Source: Lucinisca nassula (taxonomy: Eukaryota; Mollusca; Bivalvia; Lucinida; Lucinidae). From it: DNA of 64,000 nt. The notes beneath the pieces are model-generated. The model was given only the letters and a program-made list of their open reading frames with translations, did not search any database and was not told the DNA's origin. Position 1 is the stretch's first letter; each line of letters begins with the position of its first letter. Location of the stretch: assembly GCA_963580285.1 (NCBI GenBank), contig OY757012.1, positions 169,930,652-169,994,651 of the forward strand. The letters run 5' to 3'. Shown piece after piece: positions 10,312-20,800 of the stretch. A program made the translations under genes and the position numbers.

Positions 10312-10589
10312 CATTACGATAAAACATCCGTGTGATGCAGCGCATTTTTCAAACCTCAGAAAAAGTGCTTTTTCTGATGAAAATTTGTGATATTTTTCTT
10401 ATTTATTCTCCAAACATAGGTTTTGGCTGCTCGTTAGAACCGCCTCATGAGGCGGTTCTAACGAGTACCCACAACCTATGTCTTGGAGCATAAATAAGAA
10501 AAATAATATATATCCCTGTGAACCCCAGTTTTCTCTATATAAAGTGGGGTTTAGGGGGGTCTTTATTTCACGGACTTGTTCACGTGATG
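10312..10589. mobile_element. Hairpin MITE, family H
   Basis: Contains a central perfect hairpin (CGTTAGAACCGCCTCATGAG pairing with the following GGCGGTTCTAACG). It is flanked by the family arms TTGTGATATTTTTCTTATTT and CCCCAGTTTTCTCTATATAA, and ends CACGTGATG. In the direction of transcription of SDR gene B it starts only 17 bp after the last base of exon 4. Confidence 0.8.
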
Positions 10590-10606
10590 TGTGTTCTGGT
10601 AGGTAC

Positions 10607-10800
10607 CTGTTCCGGACCCGCAATATCAGTAGCCGGTCCAAATATCCCCGGTTCAACAAGAGCGACTTTGACACCAAATTTCTGCATCTCAAGTCTTAAT
10701 GAGTCTGCATATGTCTCAAGAGCATGTTTAGTGGCATTGTAAGCTGATGATCCTGGCATTGTGTACATACCTCGCACACTGGTGTTGATTACAATTGTCC
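10607..10800 (-). CDS. SDR gene B, exon 4 (catalytic Ser and YxxxK)
   Basis: 194 bp, phase 1 to phase 0, acceptor CTCTGTAG|GGACAA and donor GAACAG|GTACCT. It encodes TIVINTSVRGMYTMPG (catalytic serine region) and the active-site motif YNATK in SSAYNATKHALETYADSLRL. Next come MQKFGVKVALVEPGIFGPAT, the helix and 'VEPG' loop that follow the active site in SDR9C enzymes. The exon has exactly the length and phase of exon 4 of gene A. The enzyme should be an NAD(P)-dependent oxidoreductase of a hydrophobic alcohol or ketone (retinoid, steroid or similar); the substrate cannot be read from sequence. Confidence 0.92.
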
Positions 10801-11336
10801 CTACAGAGGAAATAAATGATATACAGTAAAATTCCTATATGCATGCAGAAAAGACAAAGAAACAATAACTGCAACCTACTAAATAAGCTTCTAAAAGCAG
10901 ATTGAGTCTTAAGAAAGTAAGTAAGTAAGTTAGTTTTAGTAAAACTAAAACAAAACAAGAGGCCATTGGGCCACTATGCTCACCAGAGCTCAGGTGGGCA
11001 CTGCCCAATGACAGCCATGTATTTTAACATGATATCATTTTAATCTACCAATTATAAAGTCTCCCAAATGAACCCCTATATCCAAATGAGCATCCATCTG
11101 GACTCAGTATCTAAAACATTAGGCCTTTTATTAAGTAGAGGGTGTAGGGCATAGACCCAATGAAGCCCTGGTTGGTATCACTAAATGCGTCTTATCATAA
11201 GGAATAAGAATATATATGGTGTAGCAGTGGGGATCTGTATACCGGAGTTATAAGGCCTCTTGAGCGGTGGAGGGGTTGGGGCATGTCCTGTTGATCCCAG
11301 GAAAGCCCAATATTGTTGTCCCTATAAGGACCAAGA

Positions 11337-11641
11337 TTTTGTTTTTTGTTTGATTTGAGGTTTAACGTCCCCGTCAACACTGTAAAGGTCATTTTGGAGA
11401 CGTTGCTTCCAATTTTGTGGGACTTTTACCCAACATTGAGATGAAATGACATCTCAAGCCCTGTCGCCCAATGAAACCAATAGGGTTTATTAGCATGGGC
11501 GGTCCGCCTCGCACCGCGGTTCCTGGACAGGCTTAGATCCTCTAAGCGGTTTACCAGTACTAGTGTGCGGGCCGGATTCAGCTCTGCGTGGAAGCATCAT
11601 GCAGCCCATATATTTCTTCAAGCCCCTATGGGCGGGGGCTT
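11337..11641 (-). repeat. SINE-like element, family S, full copy with 13-bp target duplication
   Basis: ATAAGGACCAAGA flanks the element at 11324-11336 and 11642-11654, and it is itself part of the host tandem unit. This marks insertion into the array. On the minus strand the element starts with CCCCCGCCCATAGGGGCTTG and ends ACGTTAAACCTCAAATCAAA plus a short tail. Length and target duplication fit LINE-driven retroposition. No clear tRNA head is visible. Confidence 0.8.
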
Positions 11642-11771
11642 ATAAGGACCAAGAATATATATAAATGGTTTATGGGTGGGAATCTGAATGGTTTCTGATA
11701 TATGAGGCCCTTCTATGACGTGGAGAGGAATGGCCCCTGCGACCCCCAAGTGGGTGTACTTTTGATAAGGA

Positions 11772-11866
11772 GTGAGTGAGTGAGTGTTTCAGTTTTACGT
11801 CCCACCAACAGCTAAGGTCATACGGAGACGGGACCTCGGTTTAAAGACTCATCCGAAAGTCTTCTA
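11772..11866 (-). repeat. 5'-truncated tRNA-derived SINE, family T
   Basis: Only the body and the ACTC tail are present (GAGTGAGTGAGTGAGTGTTT on the plus strand, up to CATCCGAAAGTCTT). It is flanked by TTGATAAGGA at 11762-11771 and 11867-11876, a 10-bp target duplication within the host repeat unit. Confidence 0.8.
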
Positions 11867-14147
11867 TTGATAAGGAACAGGAACATATATGATTATGGGG
11901 TGGGGATTTAAATGGTTTCTGAAATGTATGGCCTTTTAAAGTGGAGGGGCGGGGCGCATTGCCCTAGCACAAAGTGACCCTGAGGTTTGTGTGACTGAAT
12001 GAGTCTTATCATAAGGAACAAGAATATTATAGTTTATGGGTGGGGATCTGAATGATTTCTGAGATATATGGCTTTTAATGAAGTAAAGCAGTGGGGCATG
12101 ACCCAGGCAGTCCAGATGACTCCCAAGCTAGTGTTATTTGATTGTGTCTTATCCCAAAGAAGATAATTATATATGGTTTAAGGGTGGGGCTCTGAACAGT
12201 TTCTGATATATATATATAGACTTTTGTGAAGTGGTGGTGTGGGGCTTGACCCGGGAGACCTCCAGGTTGACGTCAATGAATGTTTCTTATCATAAGGAAC
12301 AACAATATATATGGTTAGAGGTGGGGATCTGTAAGGTTTCCAAGATATTGGGTCTTTAATGAAATGAAGGGGTGGGGCGAGACTCCGGCACATCCTGGGG
12401 GACCCCCAGGTTAGTGTCAATGAATGCGTCATATCATAAGAAACAAGAATATATAAGGTTTTGGGGCGGGGATCTGAATGGTTTCTGAGATAGATGGCCT
12501 TTTGTGAAATGGAGGGGTGGGGCAAGGCCCCGGCGCACCCGGGAAGACCCCCAAATTGGTGTCAATGAATGGGTCTCTTCATACGGAACAAGAATATATA
12601 GGGTTTAGGGCTGGGGATCTGTAAGGTTTCCAAGATATTGCACCTTTTATGGAATGGAGGGGGTGGGGCATGACCCCGGTACAAACCGGGGGACCCCCAG
12701 GTTGGTGTCACTGAATGCGTCTTATCATAAGAAACAAGAATTTATATGGTTTTGGGGTAGGGATCTAAATGGTTTCTGAGATATATGGCTTTCTGTGAAG
12801 AAGAAGGGATGGGGAAAGGCCCAGGCGCACCCCGGGAGACCCCTAAGTTGGCGTCAGTGAATGTATATTTTCATAAGGAACAAGAATATATAGGGTTTAG
12901 GGGTGGGGATCTGTAAGGTTTCCAAGATATTGGGCCTTTAAAGAAATGAAGGGGATGGGGCATGACCCCGGCACAACCCGGGGGACCCCCAGGTTGGTGT
13001 CACTGAATGCGTCTTGTCATAAGAAACAAGAATTTATATGGTTTTGGGGTGGGGATCTAAATGGTTTCTGAGATATATAACCTTTTGTGAAGAAGAAGGG
13101 GTGGGGCAAGGCCCAGGCGCACCCCGGGAGACCCCCAAGTTGGTGTCAGTGAATGTATATTTTCATAAGGAACAAGAATATATGTGGTTTAGGGGTGGGA
13201 ATCTGTAAGGTTTCCAAGATATTGGGCCTTTTATGGAATGGAGGGGTTGAGGCATGACCCCGGCACGTACCGGGGGACCCCCAGGTTGGTGTCACTGAAT
13301 GCATCTTATCATAAGGAACAAGAATATATATGTTTTGGGGTGGGGATCTGGATGGTTTCCGAGTTATATTGCCTTTTATGAAGTGGAGGGGGTGGGGCAT
13401 GGCCACGGCTTAACCTGGGGGACCCCCATGTTGGCATTAAAGCATAAGGCTGAGAGACATTTACTCAAGAAACATTTCTATAAAAGTTTTGTCAAAATAT
13501 CTGCAATAACTTGGCATGGCAGCAAATGCCATTTTTCAATTTTCCCCATTATAAGTCTATGGAAAATCTAAGTTGCCATAGCAACCAAACTAAAGAGCCA
13601 AATTTTATAAAAAAAAAAAAAAAAAAAAAAACTGTAAAGGCAAATATGCCGAATATTTCCAAAAACTCTCAGCCTAATAGAGCATTCGGTTTCTGAGGAG
13701 ATGATTTTTTATTTTTTTATTTTTTTTTTTTTTTTGTGTTTGTTTTTCATTTTGGTTTCCATGGCAACCAATAAAAATGAGCAGTAGGCCTAAAATCATA
13801 TGGCAGATAGTAGATTGCCAAAGAAACATTTCTATGAAAGTTTTGTCAAAATATCTGTAGAGGCTTGGCAGTAAATGCCATTTTTCAATTTTCCCCATTA
13901 TTAGTCTATGGAAACTCTAAGTTGCCATAGCAACCAAACTAATGAGCCGATTTTCGTAAAAAACATAAACTTTCAATCCCCCAGCCCAAGAATGCTGCAG
14001 ATAAATTTTGGGCCCAATCAGCCCAGTGGCTTCAGATGAGATATCGTTTGAAAGTGTTGACGCAGACGCAGACGCCGCAAACGACGACGGACAACTGCCT
14101 ATCCTATAAGCTCCCCCGGAGCCTTCGGCTCTGGTGAGCTAAAAAAA

Positions 14148-14649
14148 CTTAAATTTACTTTGACTTCAGCCGTAGTTTGAGATACCAGTTTTTGAGATAA
14201 CGAGAGGCGACAAGTTATTTTTTATTAAATCAAAATGAATATTTTTGTGCCTAAATTTCTCCAGTTTTATTAAAATCGTTGGTGTCTTTTTCTCCACCTT
14301 CTCGGAAGAAAAAAAGGCTGGAATTAAATCGTCATCTAAAGATTGCATGTGAGAGAAATAATCGACCATTGTTGGTCAGTGGTGACCAGGCAAAGGACTC
14401 GTTTCCTGGGTGACCGCTGGCTCCTTGGATCGGGATTTTTCTGTCCCCGCTGAACACCAATGACAAATTCTATTTGTCCGCCTGTCCTTTGGTGGGGGAC
14501 ATATTTCATCAACGTTTTTGAACGGATTTGCACGATTGTCTCAGCTCATTGAAGTTCATCGATGACGTTTATTACTCTAGCACGTTTCCCTTCTCTAGCA
14601 TTTATTCACTGTTCTTAATGCAAGCTGACTTTAGTGTTTAATACATGTA
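14148..14649. other. No recognisable feature
   Basis: Intron sequence of SDR gene B between element 1 and a palindromic element; nothing supported. Confidence 0.35.
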
Positions 14650-14910
14650 GATCTCTATTGTAATGTTATTAATCAAGATATTTCGTATTGGCCTAGTTAC
14701 AGGTCCGAGGTCTGCGGTATTGGTCCGAGGCCGATGGCCGAGACCAATACAGCTGACCGAGGACCTGTAACTGGGGCAATACGAAATTACTTGATTAATG
14801 ACAATTTTATCAATTGACACCATTAAAAACATGATTGTTGATTTTTGACCTCAGTGTTAATACAGATGACTCCCAACAATACAGCATAGTCAATTAATAA
14901 CATCATTTAA
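14650..14910. mobile_element. Palindromic element, family Q
   Basis: About 14665-14803 is a large inverted repeat: TTAATCAAG...TTTCGTATTGG...AGTTACAGGTCCGAGG pairs with CCGAGGACCTGTAACTGG...AATACGAAATTACTTGATTAA. The loop is GGCCGATGGCC. The right flank (GACACCATTAAAAACATGATT and AGTCAATTAATAA) also recurs in the second copy at 32840-33085. The element ends about 15 bp from the SDR gene B exon 3 donor. Confidence 0.75.
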
Positions 14911-14923
14911 TAAATCTGGAGAC

Positions 14924-15076
14924 CTTTTGACTGACGAACTAGAGGTAAAAACGTCTGTATTAGTCTAACAGCGCCGAAGAAGTTGACGTCCATGGCCTTT
15001 TTAAACAGGGTAACTGGCACTAGTTCAGAATCACCCAATACAATAATACCAGCGTTGCTCACAATCCCTCGTAAAC
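14924..15076 (-). CDS. SDR gene B, exon 3 (NAG motif)
   Basis: 153 bp, phase 1 to 1; acceptor ATTCGTTAG|GTTTAC, donor TCAAAAG|GTCTCC. It encodes LRGIVSNAGIIVLGDSELVP and MDVNFFGAVRLIQTFLPLVR, ending RQSKG. SNAG is the NNAG-type motif that stabilises the central sheet; the first Asn is Ser here, a tolerated position. The N in MDVNFFG corresponds to the conserved SDR Asn. Gene A exon 3 has the same length and phases. The donor lacks the usual A/G at +3 (GTC), a feature shared with gene A. Confidence 0.92.
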
Positions 15077-15099
15077 CTAACGAATGATAAAAGTAGCAA

Positions 15100-15376
15100 C
15101 ATTTCGAAAACATGCCTGTACAAATACATTGTAAACTTTACCTCCGAGATATCGACATTTTTTAGATGAAAAAAAATGCGACATTTTTCTTATTTCTGCT
15201 CAAAATATAGATTGTGAGTACTCGTTAGAACCGCCTCGTCGAGGCGGCTCTAACGAGTATCCACAATCTATATTTTAAAGCAGAAAAATAAGGTTGACCC
15301 GTGTATAAACCCTAGTTTTACTATATAAAAGTGGGGTTCACGGGGATCAAAATTATATAGGCGTGTTCTCGTGATG
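15100..15376. mobile_element. Hairpin MITE, family H
   Basis: Central hairpin GTTAGAACCGCCTCGTCGAG paired with GCGGCTCTAAC, arms with TATAGATTGTG and CACAATCTATATTTTA, ends CATTTCGAAAACATGCC and GGCGTGTTCTCGTGATG. In transcript orientation it ends 23 bp before the exon 3 acceptor of SDR gene B. Confidence 0.8.
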
Positions 15377-15599
15377 AGCAGTTTGAAACATTGGCAGAAT
15401 CAAATACATCCACTTTTCAACTAGTCAGGCGAATTATTAAACGAAAACCTCAAAATCCGCTTCAATAGAAATGCACTTGCGTATGTAACGCGACGTTTGA
15501 TTGGATAATGTCAAAAAATCCGCGAAAGTATATCCTGCGATATACTGTCGGATACCCGACGGCATAATGTAACGTCATTTATCACATGACGTCATTGAT

Positions 15600-15910
15600 T
15601 TTGTTTGTCTGTTTGTTTGATTCGAGGTTTAACGTCCCCGTCAACACTATTTAGGTCATTTTGGAGACGTTGCTTCCAATTTTGTGGGACTTTTACCCGG
15701 CATTGAGATGAAATGACTTCTGAAGCCCTGTCGCCCAATGAAACCAATAGGGTTTATTAGCATTGACGGTCCGTCTCGCACCGCGGTTCCTGGACAGGCT
15801 TAGATCCTCTAAGCGGTTTACCAGTACTAGTGTGCTGGCCGGATTCAGCTCTGTGTGGAAGCATCATGCAGCCCGTATATTTCTTCAAGCCCTTATGGGC
15901 GGGGGCCATA
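15600..15910 (-). repeat. SINE-like element, family S, full copy with 14-bp target duplication
   Basis: ATGACGTCATTGAT occurs at 15586-15599 and again at 15911-15924. On the minus strand the element runs from GGCCCCCGCCCATAAGGGCT to ACCTCGAATCAAACAAACAG, with a CAAA-type tail. Confidence 0.85.
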
Positions 15911-16029
15911 ATGACGTCATTGATAAGCTCTGGATAACTTCGTATAATAAAAATCGTATGACCACACCGTGTAATAACAATTTGACGGGATTAAGTAACG
16001 TCATGACGATGTCCATGTCAACCATGGAG

Positions 16030-16032
<3 letters not shown>

Positions 16033-16114
<82 letters not shown>
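16033..16114. repeat. (TG)n microsatellite
   Basis: About 40 uninterrupted TG units. The His/Thr-rich open frames on the minus strand come from it. Confidence 0.98.
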
Positions 16115-16115
<1 letters not shown>

Positions 16116-16480
16116 CATACTTGTCTAGCTGACATTATGAGGTACACATAACGAGGTAGTTGGTGTGTGGTGTGTGTCCGTCTGTGTGTTATATGTACAT
16201 GTAAAAACATATAGAGGTATTTCTCAAATGCACACACAGTACAACATTGCCCTACCGAGGTGTACTACCTCGTTAGGTAATACAAGCCCTACAACGTTAT
16301 CACGAGGTATTTTCATAAACCACTCATATACCGCCCTTACACCCCCTTAGGTATAAGGGGTAAATATGGAGGTAGTGCACACCGAGGTAACGGAAAAAAG
16401 TACCTCGGTATATTTTTGTACCTCGATATGTCGGTCCACTGCCTAAAAAGTACCTCAGAAAGATAGCTTCACAAACACAC

Positions 16481-16482
<2 letters not shown>

Positions 16483-16554
<72 letters not shown>
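16483..16554. repeat. (TG)n microsatellite
   Basis: Second TG tract of about 35 units, preceded by CACACACTGTGTG so that AC and TG runs meet. Confidence 0.98.
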
Positions 16555-16556
<2 letters not shown>

Positions 16557-16854
16557 CAATTATTTTAACAAAACAACTGAATAAGTGCATTACAATGGGG
16601 ATAACTGTTTAGCAAAGTTTCATTGGAGAAGGTAAATTGTCGTTTTTACGGTCGCTAATTCTGTTTTACGAACGAAGCCGCCGATTTACCTTCCCACATG
16701 ACAATATTGAATACAGTTATCCCTTAACTATTTGCTACATTCTGCTCTAGCAATCGAATAAATAACAAGTGACAAGTAGCCACGCGTGAAAAAAAAAAAA
16801 AAAAAAAAAAACACACACACAGTTCGTACATCAAAAACAATTATATAGAGGATT

Positions 16855-16950
16855 TTACACTCGTGGTCATTTCATATGAAATTTATGAAACGAGCCTTTG
16901 GCGAGTTTCATAAATTTCATATGAAATGACCAAGAGTGCAAGATTCTGTT
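16855..16950. repeat. Palindrome with ATTTCATATGAAATTTATGA arms
   Basis: GGTCATTTCATATGAAATTT...ATGAAACGAG pairs with CGAGTTTCATAAATTTCATA...TGACC; the loop is CCTTTGG. It lies at the TATAGAGGATTTTACA end shared with 57001-57362. A poly-A/AC run precedes it (16790-16820). Confidence 0.75.
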
Positions 16951-17096
16951 TATCGTATGACCACTTTAAATCGGATTTAATTACCTTTTAATTTGACAAT
17001 TTTACCACAAAAATGCATGGTTGACATGGACGTCGCCACGACATTACTTAATCCCGCCAAAGTGTTATTTCACGTGTGGTCATACGATTTTTGAAA

Positions 17097-17887
17097 GCTG
17101 ATTTTTAAAATCAAGTTTCTATGTCATTACATTTCTACTTCCGGTACTGGACCGCGTTACTCCACTTTCGCTGTTCGTTCGCTGCATAAAATAGTCCAAA
17201 TTAACTCTTGAAAATTAATTTTGCAGGCCTGGAACGTCTTTCAAAGTATTTCAGTTTTCGGGACTTTATACGGATTGAATATAAATTGGCACAGAAAGAC
17301 GAATTCTGAAAAGAAAACAATACTCTGCGACTATTTTCCTACGCGCTTTCCAATGGTAATTATGTTTTACTCTCTCATCTCCGAGTTTCTAAACAGGACT
17401 CTTCTCGCTTTAAATATATTCTCTCATAGAAAGGGATTTCTGATTAGTTCACTGACATGTGTGTGTTCACTAACTCATATCAGACAAACAAACCAGCAAA
17501 ATATTATTGCTGGTTATCGTAGATTATTAATTTTTTCATTTGTAGATTAATTTACATTGTTGACATAATTTCCCGCCAATACCACACCAGTGGGTGGGGT
17601 AAATTCAAAAATTGAATTATTCTTTGGAGGCTTGCCACATTCATTTTTCTGAAGAGCCGGTGAGTTGTCAGATATTTGAGTGTGTTGAGCTGTATAAAAT
17701 TTAGAACAGGGTGCTGAATAGTCCTTTGTAGCTGTCAGCACACTGTTTGTTAAAAACTCGGATTCAGAATTGTTACTTTTATTTGGAAGAGCCTTGTGTT
17801 ATCAGCTTGTCAGCGAGTGTGGACTGTCCGTACAGCTGGCAGACTATCTTGTCGTATTGTTGACTCAAAGTTGCCCTTTATATTAAA
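17097..17887. other. Probable 5' region of the CR1-like LINE
   Basis: No supported gene. A 109-codon open frame at 17221-17550 has no recognisable motifs. The last 100-300 bases before the LINE start codon are likely its 5' untranslated region and internal promoter, but I cannot place the boundary: no duplicate copy or convincing target-site duplication is visible. Confidence 0.35.
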
Positions 17888-20800
17888 ATGAAGATCTCCC
17901 TGCTTCCCATGGTCTTGATTCTTTGGTTCACCCTTTGGAAATTAAGTAACAGAACCCAACCGGATGATGGAAATCAGGAATGCAGGATTGCAAAAGAGCA
18001 ACACTGCGATAAAACTTCTCAGTACTTGGCTGTAACTAGGAAGCTAGGAAACAAACGACGTTCGGAGGGCTTACGCAACTTTAAGTCCTCAGGTAGAACA
18101 AATTTGATCATTCTATTGATCCTGGCCGGAGACATTGAAACTAACCCCGGTCCAAGATTTCGCTGTGGGCTGTGCAAAAAATATTGCAAAGACTCTCAGA
18201 AATGGGTAGAATGTGAGGACTGTGAAAAGCATTTTCATGCCTCGTGTTCTGAATTGGATGAAAACCAATTGCTAGAGCTTGAAATTGGAATTGGAACTTG
18301 GTATTGCAAAGATTGCAAGGCAGACTGTGGCCTTTGCAGTGGTGATGTTCTAAATGAGCATAAGGCAGTTCAGTGTGACCAGTGTGAAATGTGGATTCAC
18401 ACTGATTGCGCTTTCCTTTCAGACGCCGAGTATGGCAAACTGGTTAACTCGAGTTGTTCATGGATATGCCCGAAGTGCGAGTTTTTTAATTTTTCTGACT
18501 CGTTCTTCAGCGAACCTATAGAACTGGAACAAAGAAATAAATTTGAACCTCTGTCAAAGGAGAAAGGAGTTAAATCTCCGACTACCGACATGAGAAAGCC
18601 GAATTTTGTAAAAGGTTTGAAACTTTGCAGTATTAACATTAACGGTTTAAGAGGAAAGATACTTGAACTTTTAGCTTTCCTTGATACTCACCAACCACAT
18701 ATTGTGGCTATTCAGGAAACAAAGATTGACAGTTCAATTATGACTTCGGAACTTTTCCCTGAAACTTGCGAATACAGTGTCTACAGAAAAGATAGAAACA
18801 CTCATGGCGGCGGGGTGATGTTGCTTGTTCACAGAGATATCCCTCATATGCCATTCATGGAACTGGAAAACGATTCAGAATCTGTTTGGGTTAAGGTTTT
18901 TGCAAACAAAAGTTCCCACTTTATTGCAAGTTGGTATCGACCACCTAACGACACTGTCGAAAACTTCCTCTTATTTAAAGATCAGCTTGATCGCATTAAG
19001 TCTCAGAATAAGGGTAAAAAACTTCCTGCAGTGCATGTCTTAGGCGACTTCAACTTCAGAGAGATTGTTTGGCCAGATAGGCTCAGCAAACAAGGCACGA
19101 TGCTGAGTCCGTCAGAGGGACAGGTGTTGGTCGACATCATGAATGATCATGGCTTGGAACAGGTTGTTGACTTCCCTACTCGAGATAGAAACACTTTGGA
19201 TTTGATTCTTACAACTTTGCCAGGACAGTTTGGGGATATTCAATCCCCGGACAAACTAAGTGATCATGATATTGTCTCTGGATTTTTGAAAATCTTCATA
19301 CCACCTATAAAGAAACCTCGTAGAAAGGTGTACTTATATCAAAAGGGTGACTATGAAACTATGAGGAAGGATGCCCTAAAATTTGCAAGAGAGAAATACT
19401 TTAATGGTCATTCAGACGCTCGGTCTGTCCAGGAGAACTTTGATTTGATAAAGTCTTTCATTCAAGCTTCGTCCGAAAATCATATCCCCTCCAAAACTAG
19501 CAGGTCTGTATCTTCAATTCCTTGGATCACACCAGAAATAAGAAGAAAAATTCGGAGGAGAAATAAGATTCATGCTAAGGCAAAAAAGTCGGGAAGTGGT
19601 AAACTCAGAGCAAAATTTGAAAACTTGAGACGAGAAATTAAAAATGACATCAAAAATCAGCATGATCAGTATGTAAATAACTTGGTAGGTGATGTAAAGG
19701 CGAATCCCAGAGACTTCTACAGATATATCAATAGCCAGAAGAAAGATAGGCAAGGTATCCCACCCCTTAATAAAAGAGGAGGGAACGGGGTCGCTGAATC
19801 GGACTCTGAAAGGGCAGAGGAATTGGTTGGTCAATTCAATGATGCATTTAACAAAACTGAGTTCAACGAGGCTCCATTGACTGGAAGATCGGCCCCTTTC
19901 ATGGAAAATATTGTTGTATCCTCTGCGGGAGTGATCAAATTACTTAAAGGCTTGAACCCTTCTAAAGCTTTAGGGCCTGATGAGCTTCATCCTAGAGTCC
20001 TGAAGGAACTAGCAAACGAGTTAGGTCCAGTTTTTGCTCATCTTTTCCAACAATCTCTCGATACGGGTGAAATTCCCAAAGAATGGCTCCTAGCGAACAT
20101 CTGTCCACTTTTCAAAAAAGGGGACAGGGCTCTTGCTCGTAATTATCGTCCGGTGTCACTGACCTGTGTTCTATGTAAATTGCTTGAACACATAGTCTGC
20201 TCAAACATCATGGCCCACTTAGATGAACATAAACTTTTGTCAGACAAACAACATGCATTTAGGAAAAGGCATAGTTGCGAAACTCAGTTGAGCACGGTTA
20301 TTAATGATTGGGCAAAAATCCTGGACAAAGGGGGGCAGGTGGACACATTTATTCTGGACTTTGAGAAGGCTTTTGACACCCCTCCTCATGAACCACTTAA
20401 ATCCAAATTATTTGGTTATGGAATTGGTGGGAAGACTCTTAAATGGATAGATTCCTTCCTTTGCTACAGAAAACAGCGTGTTGTTGTTAATGGTGAATCT
20501 TCAGTATGGGCGCCAGTTTTGTCTGGAGTCCCACAAGGGACCGTTCTTGGTCCTCTATTGTTCTCCCTGTACATCAATGATATTTCCACTGATATTGACT
20601 CAGAAATAAGACTGTTCGCAGATGACTGTGTTTGTTACCGGGAAATTAGAGATACAGATGACTCACTGAAACTTCAGGCTGACATAGATAGATTAGGATG
20701 TTGGGCCAGAAAATGGGGCATGAGATTTCAACCAGTTAAATGCAATATTATGCAGATAACAAGGAAGAGATCTAATAAAGTTGAGGCTTCTTACACCTTA

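Larger units (their letters stand above)
11190..13440. repeat. 145-bp tandem repeat with dimeric higher-order structure
   Basis: Units begin near TCATAAGGAACAAGAATATA and run through GGGGTGGGGATCTG, a GTTTC(T/C)(G/A)AGATAT phrase and GACCCCCAGGTTGGTGTCA. Starts fall near 12008, 12291, 12435, 12578, 12720, 12870, 13013, 13161 and 13309. From 12578 two unit types alternate, giving a 292-bp period: one has CTGTAAGGTTTCCAAGATAT, the other ATCTAAATGGTTTCTGAGAT plus GAAGAAGAAGGG. The proline-rich open frames on the minus strand come from the repeat. Confidence 0.85.
10954..14147. mobile_element. Non-autonomous element 1 with short inverted ends and tandem core
   Basis: The left end (AACAAGAGGCCATTGGGCC, then GCTCACCAGAGC at 10978-10989) and the right end (GCTCTGGTGAGC at 14128-14139, then TAAAAAA) carry a perfect 12-bp inverted repeat. 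Inside are tandem 145-bp units (about 11190-13440), two nested SINEs, and a 13450-14000 stretch with two copies of a phrase around AACATTTCTATAAAAGTTTT. A run of about 20 A and a T-rich run lie between these copies. It ends with GACGCAGACGCAGACGCCG and CCCCCGGAGCCTTCGGCTCT. No transposase is visible. The layout recalls tandem-core non-autonomous elements of bivalves; the class is uncertain. Confidence 0.6.
15943..17096. mobile_element. Fold-back structure with arms of about 80 bp
   Basis: AAAATCGTATGACCACAC...GGGATTAAGTAACGTCATG at 15950-16010 is the inverted counterpart of about 17030-17096 (ACATTACTTAATCCCGCC...GTGTGGTCATACGATTTT). Between the arms lie two TG microsatellites, a cluster of CGAGGTA words, a poly-A run and a small palindrome. 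The right arm belongs to the same family as the palindromic element at 57001-57362. Confidence 0.55.

Noticed and set aside
15885..16590. Histidine/threonine-rich open frames on the minus strand
   Set aside because: They are translations of TG microsatellites and have no independent coding evidence.
17221..17550. LINE ORF1 upstream of the main frame
   Set aside because: The 109-codon frame has no zinc knuckle, RRM, coiled coil or other ORF1 mark, and the main protein already carries the PHD-type fingers.
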